Shown: piece after piece, positions 40,596 through 50,954 of the stretch
Layout of the letters: each line of letters starts with the position of its first letter
Position numbering within the stretch: the stretch's first letter is position 1
Source: Streptomyces sp. NBC_00344
Lineage (GTDB): Bacteria > Actinomycetota > Actinomycetes > Streptomycetales > Streptomycetaceae
Assembly (NCBI RefSeq): GCF_036088315.1
Contig: NZ_CP107996.1
Coordinates: 1,240,001 to 1,304,000 of the forward strand
DNA length: 64,000 nt
Direction: 5' to 3'
Made by a program: the position numbers and the translations under genes
Notes under the pieces: generated by a model
Database searches by the model: none
The model's input: only the letters and a program-made list of their open reading frames with translations
What the model was told of the DNA's origin: nothing

Positions 40596-41273
40596 TCAGT
40601 GCTGCTGCGCCCGCTCGGGCTTCGCCTCGCTGGGCCGCACGATCACGAATCCCTCACCCTGGAGCATCAGCTGGACCGCCTCTCCCGAGCCGCCGCGGAT
40701 CATCGAGCCGATCGACTGGGAGCGGTGCAGAGACGTCTGCAGATGGGTGGACCAGCCGACGACCGCGTCCGTGTCGACGTAGACCGGCTGCTGCGGGGTG
40801 ACCGGGATGACGATGGGGCTGCCCTCGCAGATCAGGCCGAGCCTGCCGTATCCGGTGAAGACACTGTTGAAGATCCCGCCGCCGGTGATGCCCGCACCCT
40901 TCACCGTCCTGATCTCGTAGGAGAGGGTGGAGTCGAAGCACAGGACGTTGCGCCCGTTGATGGTGAGCGAGTCGCCCTGGTCCACGTCGACTATGAAGCA
41001 GTTCGCCGCCTCGTGCGCGAACCAGGCCTCCCCCTGTCCGGTGACCGACATCAGCGGCAGCCCCTCACCGGTGACGGCGCGCTTGAGCATCCCGCCGATG
41101 CCCTGCCCCTTGCGCTCGAACTGCAGCGTTCCCCGGTAGGCGATCATTGCCCCCTGCCGCGCCAGCATGTCACCGTTGACGGCGTACTTGATCGATTTGG
41201 TGTTCTGCAGGGTCATCCCGGGGGTGGCCGCCTGCTGCGCCATGTTCTCGGTCTGGAAAAGATCGCTCTTCAT
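40596..41273 (-). CDS. AIM24 family protein
   Basis: 225 residues of the AIM24/TIGR00266 beta-sheet family. Recognisable parts are IKYAVNGDMLARQGAM, LMSVTGQGEAWFAHEA and a C-terminal GEGFVIVRPSE. Function in bacteria is unknown; the yeast relative is a mitochondrial inner-membrane biogenesis factor. The ATG at 41273 follows a GTGAGG site; a GTG at 41288 is possible. It is the first intact core gene right of the island. Confidence 0.85.
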   Translation of the reverse strand: MKSDLFQTENMAQQAATPGMTLQNTKSIKYAVNGDMLARQGAMIAYRGTLQFERKGQGIGGMLKRAVTGEGLPLMSVTGQGEAWFAHEAANCFIVDVDQGDSLTINGRNVLCFDSTLSYEIRTVKGAGITGGGIFNSVFTGYGRLGLICEGSPIVIPVTPQQPVYVDTDAVVGWSTHLQTSLHRSQSIGSMIRGGSGEAVQLMLQGEGFVIVRPSEAKPERAQQH

Positions 41274-41344
41274 GGTGTGCATCCTCACCCGGAGGGTCCC
41301 CCTCCGCCAAGAACTCCCGCGTCACAGGCTGGCAAACTGGCGAT

Positions 41345-42070
41345 GTGAGCAGCAACGACAGTCCCTTCCGCGCGGAGCCGACGGCACGCGACGAGGCCCC
41401 GCAGTACGTTCTTCCGCTGGTGGTGCACATCGAGAAGGCCGATCCGCCGGCCCGTACCGACGCACTGGAGACGGCGGCCCGGGCCGTGCTGGTGATGCTG
41501 TCGGACGAGCGGTCGCTGGGCGACGGCGAGTGGGCGCAGCTGATCCGCGACTGGCAGGACGCCCGGATCCGCAAGGTCGTACGGCGAGCGCGCGGCGCGG
41601 AATGGCGAAAGGCATCGGCGCTCCCCGGCATCACGGTCGTCGGAGACACCGCCGAGGTACGGGTGTTCCCGCCGGTCCCGCTGGACGGCTGGCCGAAGGA
41701 GCTGGCGAAGCTCCAGGTCAGCGGGACGGATCTGGCGGACCCGGTGGGTCCGCCGGCGCCCGGTCCCACAGCGCCCGTGCTGTGGCTGAACCCGGATGTC
41801 ACCATGTCGGCCGGCAAGTCGATGGCGCAGACCGGTCATGGGGCGCAGATCGCCTGGTGGGACCTGTCCGGCGCCGAGCGCGACGCGTGGCGCGCGGCCG
41901 GCTTCCCGCTCTCGGTACGGACCGCGGCCCCGGACCGCTGGCGGCAACTCACCGCGAGCGACCTGCCCGTGGTGGTGGACGCCGGCTTCACGGAGATCGC
42001 GCCGGGGCCGACCGTCGCCGTCGAGGGCGGCAGCCGCTTCTGCCCGCTCCCGCGCGAACGACGGTCGTAG
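41345..42070 (+). CDS. Peptidyl-tRNA hydrolase (PTH2-type) family protein
   Basis: 241 residues. The N-terminal half is actinobacteria-specific; the C-terminal half contains the PTH2-type signature MSAGKSMAQTGHGAQIAWW (about 158-176), with the lysine and histidine positions expected for that family. It would recycle peptidyl-tRNA, but this two-part layout is not the classical enzyme and activity is unproven. The GTG at 41345 starts divergently from AIM24, 72 bp away. Confidence 0.75.
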   Translation: MSSNDSPFRAEPTARDEAPQYVLPLVVHIEKADPPARTDALETAARAVLVMLSDERSLGDGEWAQLIRDWQDARIRKVVRRARGAEWRKASALPGITVVGDTAEVRVFPPVPLDGWPKELAKLQVSGTDLADPVGPPAPGPTAPVLWLNPDVTMSAGKSMAQTGHGAQIAWWDLSGAERDAWRAAGFPLSVRTAAPDRWRQLTASDLPVVVDAGFTEIAPGPTVAVEGGSRFCPLPRERRS

Positions 42071-42299
42071 CCGCGGCCCTTCGGCGCCCCCGCATCGGTC
42101 TCTCCCGACGGGTTCGATGCCGGAGGCAGGGGCGTACAGCCGAGGACGCACGGTGGAATGCCGGTCGGCGGGAGCTCCGGAGGCACCTGCCACGAACCTC
42201 AAATGAAGCTCTGAACGTCCCCGGGCGTGGATTGGGCGCGACTTCCCGGGGTCATCACCCCTGCACACACCACGGCAAGCGGCGGCGGAGGGGGACAGC

Positions 42300-43649
42300 G
42301 TGAAGCATCTGGGAATCGGAATCGGCTGGCGGCCGGAGATCGCCGCCGCGGTGGAGGAACTGCCCGGTATCGACTGGGTCGAGGCGGTAGCGGAGAATCT
42401 CTGCCCCGGCCATCTTCCCGACTCTCTGCTGCGTCTGCGCGAGCGCGGTGTCACGGTGGTACCGCACGGTGTGTCGCTGGGTATCGGGGGCGCGGACCGG
42501 CCGGACGCGGGCCGGCTGGAAGCCCTGGCGGCGCGCGCGCTCTGCCTGGAGTCCCCGCTGGTGACGGAGCACATCGCGTTCGTCAGGGCCGGCGGGCCGA
42601 TGACGGCGTCGCCGGATCTGGAGGCCGGTCATCTGCTGCCGGTCCCGCGCACCTGGGACGCGCTGCATGTGCTGTGCGAGAACGTGCGCATCGCGCAGGA
42701 CTCGCTGCCCGTACCGCTGGCGCTGGAGAACATCGCCGCCCTGATCTCCTGGCCCGGAGAGGAACTGACCGAGGGTCAGTTCCTGGCGGAACTGGTGGAC
42801 CGCACCGGTGTACGTCTGCTGATCGATGTGGCCAATCTGCACACCAACCACGTCAACCGAGGTGAGGACCCGGCGGCCGCACTGGACGAACTCCCCGTCG
42901 AGGCCATCGCCTATGTCCATGTCGCGGGCGGTGTGGAGAAGGACGGCGTCTGGCACGACACCCACGCGCACCCGGTGACCGCGTCGGTGCTGGACGTGCT
43001 GTCGCTGCTGCGTACCAGGGTCGACCCGCCGGGCGTGCTGCTGGAGCGCGACGACGCCTTCCCGCCCACCGCGGAACTGGCACACGAACTGACCGCGATA
43101 CGGGAGACCCTGTCGGTACGGCGTCCGGCGCCCGGCAGCGTGCGGAGCAGCCACCCGGCGGCACCGGTGGGTGCCGTTTCCGGCCAGGCCCGGCAGCGGC
43201 TCGCACTGGCCGAGACCTCGCTGCTGTCCGCTCTGGTCGCCGGCACTCCCGCACCCGAGGGCTTCGACAGTCGGCGACTGAGCGTGCAGAGCCGTTCGCT
43301 GGCGGCCAAGCGCGCCGATGTCGTCGCGAAAGTCGCTCCGGAGCTGCCCGGACTGCTCGGTGCGGGCTACCGGCAGGCGTTTCTCTCGTACGCCAGGTCC
43401 CGCCCGATGCGCGGTGGCTATCGTCGCGACGCACTGGACTTCGCGGAGCACATGCTGAGCACCGGCCGCCCTGCCGATGCCGCGGTACGTCGCCGGCTCA
43501 CCCTCTGGTGGGAGGAGCGGGCCGCTCCTCGCCCCCCGACCAGAACGACGCGCATCGCCCGCGCCGCCAGGGCCAGGCTGACGGGCAACCCGCGGGGCAC
43601 CCGGCGGCTTCCCCGCGCCGACACACCGGCGACGGCCACCGGGGCGTGA
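42300..43649 (+). CDS. DUF692-family multinuclear iron-dependent oxidative enzyme (MNIO)
   Basis: 449 residues. Residues 1-280 are a TIM barrel of the DUF692 family, with metal ligand candidates in [42 protein letters not shown] and HVAGGV/HDTHAHP. The C-terminal 170 residues are an actinobacterial extension ending in an arginine-rich tail. Well-studied members modify cysteine or aspartate residues of ribosomal peptides with iron and oxygen. The GTG at 42300 has GGAGGGGG. The next gene, 61 bp away, is a TIGR04222-like membrane protein, a frequent partner. No cysteine-rich precursor is visible. Confidence 0.85.
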   Translation: MKHLGIGIGWRPEIAAAVEELPGIDWVEAVAENLCPGHLPDSLLRLRERGVTVVPHGVSLGIGGADRPDAGRLEALAARALCLESPLVTEHIAFVRAGGPMTASPDLEAGHLLPVPRTWDALHVLCENVRIAQDSLPVPLALENIAALISWPGEELTEGQFLAELVDRTGVRLLIDVANLHTNHVNRGEDPAAALDELPVEAIAYVHVAGGVEKDGVWHDTHAHPVTASVLDVLSLLRTRVDPPGVLLERDDAFPPTAELAHELTAIRETLSVRRPAPGSVRSSHPAAPVGAVSGQARQRLALAETSLLSALVAGTPAPEGFDSRRLSVQSRSLAAKRADVVAKVAPELPGLLGAGYRQAFLSYARSRPMRGGYRRDALDFAEHMLSTGRPADAAVRRRLTLWWEERAAPRPPTRTTRIARAARARLTGNPRGTRRLPRADTPATATGA

Positions 43650-43710
43650 GCGCATGTCCACAGGGTGAAATCCCGTGGCGCCGCGCTACCAGGTCACATA
43701 GAAATCTGTC

Positions 43711-44487
43711 ATGTACTGGGTCATCTTTCTGCTGGCCGCGTGGGCTGCCGCCGGCATCTCCTGCGGCCGGCTCTGTCTCGCCGCGGCCGAAGCCGCCCGG
43801 CAGCCGTCCGAAGGCGCCGCACACCACGGTCAGACGCTGACCCTGTACGAGGCGGCCTTCCTCGCGGGAGGCCCTCACCGGGTCACCGATCTGACGCTCG
43901 TCTCGATGCACCGGGCACGCCGGCTGCTGCTCGCGCACACCGGCTGGACCACCGTGGTGGACCCCGACGGCCGGGACGATCTGGAGCGCTCCGTGATCGG
44001 CGCCGTAGGCCCGGCAGGCCAGGCCAGGACAGCGGCGGTGCGCTCCGCGGCAGCCGCCACCGAAGCGGTGCGCACGCTGGCCGACCGTCTGGTCCGCGCC
44101 GGCCTGGCCGTCCCCGACGCGGCGAGAACGGGTGTCGGCGCAGCCATGAGCCGGGTGCGCGGCGCGATCCTGGTCGTTCTCGCGGCGTCCGTCGCCGCGC
44201 TGCTGCTGGACGGAGGAACTGCGGAGGCGGGAATGATCGCCGCCTGGTTCTCGCTGCCGCTGGCCCTCCTGCTGGGCTGTCTCGCCATCGCCAGGATCGA
44301 GATCCACCCCTGCACGAAGTGGGCGTCTCCGCTCGGGCAACGGCTGCTGGACAAGCTGGTCCGGGCGGAAACCGGCGGCGACAGGGCCTCTCTGACCGCC
44401 GTCGCGGTGCGCGGGCCGACCGCCGTCGACGACCCGCAGCTGCGGGCGGCTCTGCTGAGCGGCCGGCCGACTCATCGGGGTCAATGA
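43711..44487 (+). CDS. TIGR04222-like membrane protein
   Basis: 258 residues with an N-terminal membrane segment (residues 3-20, followed by SCGRLCLAA), a central LTLYEAAFLAGGPHRV motif typical of TIGR04222, and two more helices at about 150-190. As I recall, some relatives carry a glycine/cysteine-rich C-terminal tail thought to be the substrate of the neighbouring DUF692 enzyme. This one ends in LLSGRPTHRGQ without such a tail. Function unknown; cotranscribed with the DUF692 gene. Confidence 0.7.
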   Translation: MYWVIFLLAAWAAAGISCGRLCLAAAEAARQPSEGAAHHGQTLTLYEAAFLAGGPHRVTDLTLVSMHRARRLLLAHTGWTTVVDPDGRDDLERSVIGAVGPAGQARTAAVRSAAAATEAVRTLADRLVRAGLAVPDAARTGVGAAMSRVRGAILVVLAASVAALLLDGGTAEAGMIAAWFSLPLALLLGCLAIARIEIHPCTKWASPLGQRLLDKLVRAETGGDRASLTAVAVRGPTAVDDPQLRAALLSGRPTHRGQ

Positions 44488-44572
44488 CCACGACACCGGC
44501 GGACGGTGCTTTACAACGTCAACTGCCGCACTGATTATCCCCTTTGTCCAGGTGTTGTACGAAGGGAAGCCC

Positions 44573-46189
44573 ATGAAGGCAGTCGCGCTGTACGGAACCG
44601 CCGGAGTTCTGGTCCTCTCCGCGCTGTCCACTCTGGGCGCCGCACCACCCGGCCACGCGGCCGCCCCGCGGGGCGGCCTCACCACCACCGCCGAGGAGAC
44701 CGCGGGATCAGCGGTCGCCGCGGCGCGCGCGTCCGCCGCCGGGATCGGCTGGGGCCGCTGCCCGAAGGCGGAGAAACTGCCCGAGTCCGCGCGGTGCGGC
44801 ACCTTCGAGGTTCCGCTCGACTACCGGCATCCCGACGGGAGGCAGCTCTCACTGACCGTCAGCCACTCGCTCGCCACCGGCAGCAGAAAGGCCCACCAGG
44901 GTGCGCTGATCTACAATCCCGGCGGACCCGGGGCCACCAGCATGTACTTCCCGAAGGCGGCCGCGCTCGCCGCCTGGAAGCCGATCGCGGCGGCCTACGA
45001 CTTCGTGGGCTACTCACCGCGTGGCGTCGGCCGCTCGGCGCCGCTCTCCTGCCAGGACCCCGCCGTGTACGCCAAGGCCCCCACCGCGTCTCCGGTCCAT
45101 CCGTCCGAGGCGTACAAGCACGAGCGGATCGCCGCGGCCCGGGCCTACGCGCTGGGTTGCGCCCGCCGGTCGGGGCCCGCACTCCGGCACTACACCTCGC
45201 TGAACAACGCCCGCGACCTGGACGTCCTGCGGGCCGCTCTGGGCGAGCGGAGGATCACCTTCATGGGCGCCTCCTACGGCACCTACTTCGGGGCCCTCTA
45301 CGCGACGCTCTTCCCCTCACATGTGCGCCGGATGATCTTCGACTCGGTGGTCGATCCCTCCCCCGGCCAGATCTGGTACGGCGACAATCTCGACCAGTCG
45401 ATCGCCTTCGAGCGGCGCTGGCGGGACTTCCGCAGCTGGGTCGCCCGGTACGACGGCACGTACCACCTCGGGAGGACCGCCGGTGCCGTGCTGAGCAGTT
45501 ACGAGACGGCACGTGCCAGGATCGCCCGCCGGCCGGCGGGACACGTGGGCACCGCGCAGCTGCAGGGCGCCTTCTTGCGCACCGGGTACACGGACGCCGC
45601 CTGGCCGGCCAGCGCCAAGGCGCTCTCGCAGTATCTGCGGGGCAAGCCCAAACCGCTGATCAAGCTGGCCGCGCCGGATCCGGCGGCCGCGAAGAGCGAC
45701 GAGAACGGCGCCGCGGTCTATACGGCGGTGGAGTGCAACGACGCAGCCTGGCCGACCGACTGGCGGGTCTGGGACGACGACAACAGCGCGATCGCGCGCC
45801 GGGCGCCGTTCGAGACCTGGGACAACGTCTGGATGAATCTGCCGTGCGCCTACTGGCCCGCGCCGCAGCAGCGGGTACTCGATGTACGCAGCCCGTCCGG
45901 CGCTCTGCCGCCGACGCTGATCCTGGCCGCCGAACGGGACGCCGCCACCCCCTACCCGGGGGCGCTGGAACTCCAGCGGCGGCTGGCCGGGTCGGCTCTG
46001 GTCACGGAGCGGGGCGCCGGGACCCATGGTGTCGCCGGTGGCCGCAACAAGTGCATCGACCGTTATGTCGACGACTATCTGCTGAAGGGGCGGACGCCGG
46101 TGCGGCGCGCATCATGCGCGCCGCACCCGCTGCCGGACCCGGTGTCGCTGGACAAGCGGACGCAGCCGCGGCCGCACCCTGCTGTCTGA
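44573..46189 (+). CDS. Secreted alpha/beta hydrolase, tripeptidyl aminopeptidase-like
   Basis: 538 residues from the ATG at 44573 (GAAGGGAAG upstream). A Sec-type signal peptide occupies about residues 1-29, ending near GHAAA. The serine elbow is GASYGTYFG (about 232), the acid is in LAAERDAATPYPG (about 459) and the histidine in GAGTHGVAGG (about 484), in the TAP-like C-terminal domain. This matches S33-family exopeptidases that release tripeptides or dipeptides outside the cell. It is a single-gene unit. Confidence 0.85.
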   Translation: MKAVALYGTAGVLVLSALSTLGAAPPGHAAAPRGGLTTTAEETAGSAVAAARASAAGIGWGRCPKAEKLPESARCGTFEVPLDYRHPDGRQLSLTVSHSLATGSRKAHQGALIYNPGGPGATSMYFPKAAALAAWKPIAAAYDFVGYSPRGVGRSAPLSCQDPAVYAKAPTASPVHPSEAYKHERIAAARAYALGCARRSGPALRHYTSLNNARDLDVLRAALGERRITFMGASYGTYFGALYATLFPSHVRRMIFDSVVDPSPGQIWYGDNLDQSIAFERRWRDFRSWVARYDGTYHLGRTAGAVLSSYETARARIARRPAGHVGTAQLQGAFLRTGYTDAAWPASAKALSQYLRGKPKPLIKLAAPDPAAAKSDENGAAVYTAVECNDAAWPTDWRVWDDDNSAIARRAPFETWDNVWMNLPCAYWPAPQQRVLDVRSPSGALPPTLILAAERDAATPYPGALELQRRLAGSALVTERGAGTHGVAGGRNKCIDRYVDDYLLKGRTPVRRASCAPHPLPDPVSLDKRTQPRPHPAV

Positions 46190-46235
46190 TCTTCCGGGTC
46201 ATGGTCGGCCGGAGCCGCCTCGACGGTAGGTCCGT

Positions 46236-46973
46236 CTAGGCGAGCCCGGCCACCAGGTCGGCGACCGACTTGCGCCGGCCGGTGTAGAACGGGACCTCCT
46301 CGCGTACGTGCATACGCGTCTCGGAACCGCGCAGATGACGCATCAGGTCGACGATGCGGTAGAGCTCGTCGGCCTCGAAGGCCAGCAGCCACTCATAGTC
46401 GCCGAGTGAGAACGAGGCGACCGTGTTGGCGCGCACGTCCGGGTAGTCGCGGGCCATCTTGCCGTGCTCGGCAAGGAGCCTCCGGCGGTCCGCGTCGGCC
46501 AGCAGGTACCACTCGTAGGAGCGCACGAAGGGGTACACGGAAATGTAGTCGCGGGGTGTCTCGTCCGCGAGGAACGCCGGGATGTGCGACTTGTTGAACT
46601 CGGCGGGACGGTGCAGGGCCATGTTCGACCAGACCGGCTCCAGCGCCCGGCCGAGCCGGGTGCGGCGGAAGAGGTTGTAAGCGGACTGCAGCTCGTCGGA
46701 GGTCTCCGCGTGCCACCAGATCATCAGGTCGGCATCGGCGCGCAGTCCGGAGACGTCGTAGGTACCGCGCACGGTGACGTCCCGGGCGGCGAGCCGGTCG
46801 AACAGCCCCTGGACCTCGTCGGCGTAGCCGGCCCGGTCGGTGTCGTCAGGGAGCACGTCCCGGAGCTTGAAGACGGACCACAGTGTGTAGCGGACAACGT
46901 CATTGAGGTCCCTGGCCTTCTTGCCGGCGTTGGGGGCCTTGGGCGATGTCGAGGTCTCCGGAGCATCAGTCAT
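46236..46973 (-). CDS. hemQ: Coproheme decarboxylase HemQ (chlorite dismutase-like)
   Basis: 245 residues. Converts coproheme to heme b in the coproporphyrin-dependent pathway of actinobacteria. Family landmarks are [10 protein letters not shown] at the start, the catalytic-tyrosine region [17 protein letters not shown] (about 140-157), and [14 protein letters not shown] followed by [13 protein letters not shown] (heme ligand region). The ATG at 46973 lies 5 bp from the stop of the oxidase gene, so the two heme genes are cotranscribed leftward. Confidence 0.92.
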   Translation of the reverse strand: MTDAPETSTSPKAPNAGKKARDLNDVVRYTLWSVFKLRDVLPDDTDRAGYADEVQGLFDRLAARDVTVRGTYDVSGLRADADLMIWWHAETSDELQSAYNLFRRTRLGRALEPVWSNMALHRPAEFNKSHIPAFLADETPRDYISVYPFVRSYEWYLLADADRRRLLAEHGKMARDYPDVRANTVASFSLGDYEWLLAFEADELYRIVDLMRHLRGSETRMHVREEVPFYTGRRKSVADLVAGLA

Positions 46974-46977
46974 GCGG

Positions 46978-48399
46978 CTATTGTCCCGCGTCACGGACGG
47001 TGCCCGACGCCAGGGTTGCTGTGATCTCGTTCGCAGCCCGCTGAGCGCTCGCAATACAGGCCGGAATGCCCACACCGTCGTACGCCGCGCCGCAGACCCG
47101 CAGGCCCGGCAGCAGCGCGACGGCTTCCCGCACCCGCGCGACCCTGCCCGGGTGCCCGACGGGATACTGCGGCAGTCCACCGATCCACCGGGTCACATCG
47201 GATGCCACCGGCTTCGCGGTGAGCCCGGTCGCGGACGCCAGGTCGTGCAGGGACGCCTCGACGAGTTCGGCGTCCTCACGGTGCAGATGTTCCTCTTCCC
47301 CGTGGCGGCCGAGCGAGGTGCGCACCACCGCGAGCTCCGGGTCCGCGTCGGACCAGGACCATTTCTGGCTGGAGAAGGTGGCGGCCTTGATGGTGCGCCC
47401 GTCGACCGGTGGTACCAGGAAGCCCGAGCCTTCGGGGAGGCTCAGCTCGGTACGGCGGAAGGCCAGGGTGACCAGGCTCATCGACGCATACTCCACGGCG
47501 GCCAGCTCGGCGGAAGCGGCCGGCGACTCCCGTGCGAGCAGTTCCGAGGACGACCAGGCGGGTACCGCCAGGACCACGGCGTCGGCCTCGAGCGTGGTGT
47601 CGTCGGTGCGGATCCACCAGCCGCCAGCTGTCCTTCCGAGCCCCAGCACCGGTGTGTGCAGCCGGACATCGCCGCCACCCGCGCGGACCGCGTCGGCGAC
47701 GGCGGTCGGCAGGGTGCCGATCCCGCCGTCCAGACCCATGAACACCGGGGCGGCCGACGGCGCGGCGGATGCGGTGGCGCGCTGCTGGACGGACCGCACC
47801 GCTTCCCCCAGGGTGGAGTGGCTGCGTGCCGCCTCGTAGAGCGCGGGGACCGCGGCGCGCATCGACGTGCGGTAGACATCGCCCGCGTACACCCCGCCGA
47901 GCAGCGGTTCGACCAGCCGGTCCACCACCTCCCGGCCCATCCGGGCTGCGACGTACTCGCCGAGCGCCACGTCATCGCCGATCCCGGTGGGCGGCAGTTC
48001 GCGGTCCCGGCCGATCCGGCGGAGTCCCTCTTCGGACAGAACGCCCCCGAGCCCGGCGGCGTCGGCGGGAACACCCATCACATGCCCCTTGGGCATCGGC
48101 GTGAGTTCACCGCGGTTCCACAGGCGGGCGCTGCTCGTGGCGGGAGGCTGCAAGGCGGTTCCGAGCCCCACCGCGCGCGCCAGCGCGACCGCTTCGGGGC
48201 GCCGGGCGAGCATCGACTCGGCGCCGAGATCGACCCGTACACCTTCGATCTCACCGGCGTGAAGCTTCCCGCCCACCCGGCCGGAGCCCTCGAGGACCGT
48301 CACCGCGACCCCGGTGCCGAGCAGCTCGTGGGCCGCTGCGAGTCCCGAGATCCCGCCTCCGATGACGACGACATGGCCGGTACGCGTGTCCGCATTCAT
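46978..48399 (-). CDS. hemY: Coproporphyrinogen III / protoporphyrinogen oxidase
   Basis: 473 residues. FAD enzyme oxidising coproporphyrinogen III to coproporphyrin III. The N-terminal dinucleotide fold is [17 protein letters not shown] (about 10-26) followed by GRVGGKLH; the C-terminal FAD motif is [20 protein letters not shown] (split here about 440-458). It is immediately upstream of hemQ, which supports the coproporphyrin-dependent route and the alternative name cgoX. The length is typical. Confidence 0.92.
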   Translation of the reverse strand: MNADTRTGHVVVIGGGISGLAAAHELLGTGVAVTVLEGSGRVGGKLHAGEIEGVRVDLGAESMLARRPEAVALARAVGLGTALQPPATSSARLWNRGELTPMPKGHVMGVPADAAGLGGVLSEEGLRRIGRDRELPPTGIGDDVALGEYVAARMGREVVDRLVEPLLGGVYAGDVYRTSMRAAVPALYEAARSHSTLGEAVRSVQQRATASAAPSAAPVFMGLDGGIGTLPTAVADAVRAGGGDVRLHTPVLGLGRTAGGWWIRTDDTTLEADAVVLAVPAWSSSELLARESPAASAELAAVEYASMSLVTLAFRRTELSLPEGSGFLVPPVDGRTIKAATFSSQKWSWSDADPELAVVRTSLGRHGEEEHLHREDAELVEASLHDLASATGLTAKPVASDVTRWIGGLPQYPVGHPGRVARVREAVALLPGLRVCGAAYDGVGIPACIASAQRAANEITATLASGTVRDAGQ

Positions 48400-48527
48400 G
48401 CCCCCACCCTCTCAAACCCTTTCCGAGTCCTGACCGTGACCGCTTCGGGACCGGATCCGGGCAACCCGCCCACCGGCCTCGCACGTCGAACCTGCAACAT
48501 CCGTAGCCATGTTCCGGGGGATCACTT

Positions 48528-49502
48528 ATGCGCCCAGCCAGAGCCCTTGCGGCAGTCCTGCTCATCTCGTCGATCGCCGTCAGCGGTTGCGGCGCGACCG
48601 GCGACACCGGCGGCAGCAGCAGCGACCACAAGGCGGCAGCCCGCGGTGGCAGCGCGGCGGACACGGCCGGCCGGGAGGCCGCCACGGGCTCCGGTTCCGC
48701 ATCCGACGCGAAGCAGCCGGCCGGCAAGGCACCCGCCCCGGTCGCGAACAAGATCATCCGTACCGCCGAGCTCACGGTGCAGGTGAAGGACACCGAGAAG
48801 GCCCTGAACGACGCCCGCACCGCGGCCACGGACGCGGGTGGCTTCGTCGGCAGGGAATCCACCGAACGGGACGGGAGCGGTCAGGTCCGGTCCACCGTCG
48901 TCCTGCGTGTCCCGCAGGACAGGTACGACGAGGTGCTCATGGGGCTCCAGGGATCGGGAAAGCTGCTGGGCCGCAAGGCCGATGCCAAGGACGTCACGGA
49001 TCAGGTCGTGGACGTCAAGAGCCGGATCGCCTCGCAGCGGGCCAGCGTGGCACGGGTGCGCAAGCTGATGGACCAGGCGGACCGGCTCACTGACGTGGTC
49101 TCCCTGGAAGGTGAACTGAGCACCAGGGAATCGCAGTTGGACTCCCTGCTCGCCCAGCAGGCATCGCTCAGGGACCGCACCGATCTGGCGACCATCACTC
49201 TCAATCTCTCCGAGCCCGACAGGGCGCCGAAGGCCAGGACCGAGAAGAAGGACGACGGACCCGGCATCCTCGATGCCCTCAGCGGCGGCTGGAACGCCTT
49301 TGTCGCAGTGCTGGAGTGGATCGCGATCGCGGTGGCCGCCGTCGCACCGTTCGCCGCCGTACTCGCGGTGTTCTGTGTGATCTGGCGGTGGCTGCGCAGG
49401 CGGCTGCCGCGGCGCCGCAAGCCGGTCACCGCGTCGTGGGGGAATGTTCCGCGGCCCGCGCACGTACCGTCCCAGGAGGAAGAAGCACGCGAGGAGAGCT
49501 GA
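48528..49502 (+). CDS. DUF4349 lipoprotein
   Basis: 324 residues. A lipobox VSGC (C21) follows a hydrophobic signal, so the protein is probably lipid-anchored outside the membrane. The DUF4349 core (NKIIRTAELTVQV, DAGGFVGRES, VVLRVPQDRYDEVL) precedes a coiled-coil stretch (about 165-230) and a C-terminal membrane helix (about 255-290) with a basic cytosolic tail. Function unknown. It is followed after 48 bp by the flavoprotein gene. Confidence 0.85.
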   Translation: MRPARALAAVLLISSIAVSGCGATGDTGGSSSDHKAAARGGSAADTAGREAATGSGSASDAKQPAGKAPAPVANKIIRTAELTVQVKDTEKALNDARTAATDAGGFVGRESTERDGSGQVRSTVVLRVPQDRYDEVLMGLQGSGKLLGRKADAKDVTDQVVDVKSRIASQRASVARVRKLMDQADRLTDVVSLEGELSTRESQLDSLLAQQASLRDRTDLATITLNLSEPDRAPKARTEKKDDGPGILDALSGGWNAFVAVLEWIAIAVAAVAPFAAVLAVFCVIWRWLRRRLPRRRKPVTASWGNVPRPAHVPSQEEEAREES

Positions 49503-49549
49503 CGGCCGGTCCGGTGACCGCGGTTCCGGCAGCCACGGAAGGACGCGCA

Positions 49550-50929
49550 ATGGCAGCGGAGCGAATGGTGGTCATCGGCGGGGATGCGACGGGCATGTCC
49601 GCCGCATCCCAGGCCCGCAGGCTGAAGGGCCCGGAAGAGCTGGAAATCATCGTCTTCGAGCGCGGCCGGTTCACCTCCTTCTCGGCGTGCGGGATCCCGT
49701 ACTGGGTGGGGGGCTCGGTTGCGGAACGCGACGATCTGGTGGCCCGTACGCCCGACGAGCACCGGGCGCGTGCGATCGATCTGCGGATGCGTACGGAAGT
49801 GACCGAGATCGACGTCGCGGGGCAGCGGGTGCGCAGCCACGACCTGGAGTCGGGCGCCCGGACCTGGACGTCGTACGACGAGCTGGTCCTGGCGACCGGT
49901 GCGCGGCCGGTGCGGCCCGCGCTGCCCGGGATCGACGCCGCGGGCGTGCACGGGGTGCAGACGCTCGGCGACGGGGAGTCCCTCATCGATTCCCTGGAGT
50001 CGGCCCGGGGCAACCGCGCGGTCGTCGTCGGGGCCGGCTACATCGGCGTCGAGATGGCCGAGGCACTACTGCGCCGCGGCTATCGGGTGACGGTGCTGAC
50101 CCGGGGGTCGCAGCCGATGGCCACCCTGGACCCCGACATGGGGCGACTCGTCCACGAGGCGATGGACGGCATGGGCATCACCACGGTGACCGGGGCCGAG
50201 GTCACCGGGATCCTCACTGATGACGCCGGCCGGGTGCGTGCCGTGTCCGCCGACGGGACCGAGTATCCGGCGGACATCGCGGTCCTGGGCATGGGCGTGG
50301 CCCCGCAGACCGCCGTCGCCCGCGCGGCGGGACTCCCGCTCGGTGAGCACGGCGGACTGCTGACCGATCTGTCGATGCGGGTGCAGGGCCACGAGAACAT
50401 CTGGGCGGGCGGCGACTGCGTCGAGGTGCTCGACCTGGTGTCGGGCAGGATGCGGCACATCCCCCTCGGTACCCACGCGAACAAGCACGGCCAGATCATC
50501 GGCGCGAACATCGGGGGCGGATACGCGACGTTCCCCGGCGTCGTCGGTACGGCGGTCAGCAAGGTCTGCGACGTGGAGATCGCCAGGACCGGCCTGCGCG
50601 AGAAGGACGCCCGCGCGGCCGGCCTGCAGTTCGTCACCGCGACCATCGAGGCGACCAACAGCGCCGGCTACTACCCGGAGGCCGCCGCGATGACCGTGAA
50701 GATGCTCGCCGAGCGGCGCACGGGGAAGCTGCTCGGTGTGCAGATCGTGGGCCGGGAGGGCTCGGCGAAGCGGGTGGACATCGCGGCGGTCGCGCTCACC
50801 GCCGGGATGACGGTGGAGCAGATGGTGACCCTCGACCTCGGGTACGCGCCGCCGTTCTCGCCGGTGTGGGATCCGGTGCTGGTCGCCGCGCGGAAGGCGG
50901 TCGGGGCAGTGCGCCGGGCCGGGGCATGA
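49550..50929 (+). CDS. FAD-dependent disulfide reductase (CoA-disulfide reductase-like)
   Basis: 459 residues from the ATG at 49550 (GGAAGGA upstream). The N-terminal FAD fold starts MVVIGGDATGMSAA, and a single active-site cysteine lies in SFSACGIPYWVGG (about 43), as in CoA-disulfide reductase rather than paired-cysteine enzymes. The NAD-binding fold is VVVGAGYIGVEMAEALL (about 160). The C-terminal dimerisation domain is complete. It probably reduces a low-molecular-weight disulfide or persulfide. Confidence 0.85.
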   Translation: MAAERMVVIGGDATGMSAASQARRLKGPEELEIIVFERGRFTSFSACGIPYWVGGSVAERDDLVARTPDEHRARAIDLRMRTEVTEIDVAGQRVRSHDLESGARTWTSYDELVLATGARPVRPALPGIDAAGVHGVQTLGDGESLIDSLESARGNRAVVVGAGYIGVEMAEALLRRGYRVTVLTRGSQPMATLDPDMGRLVHEAMDGMGITTVTGAEVTGILTDDAGRVRAVSADGTEYPADIAVLGMGVAPQTAVARAAGLPLGEHGGLLTDLSMRVQGHENIWAGGDCVEVLDLVSGRMRHIPLGTHANKHGQIIGANIGGGYATFPGVVGTAVSKVCDVEIARTGLREKDARAAGLQFVTATIEATNSAGYYPEAAAMTVKMLAERRTGKLLGVQIVGREGSAKRVDIAAVALTAGMTVEQMVTLDLGYAPPFSPVWDPVLVAARKAVGAVRRAGA

Positions 50930-50954
50930 GAGTCGGGCGCCCCGGCCCCCGGCC

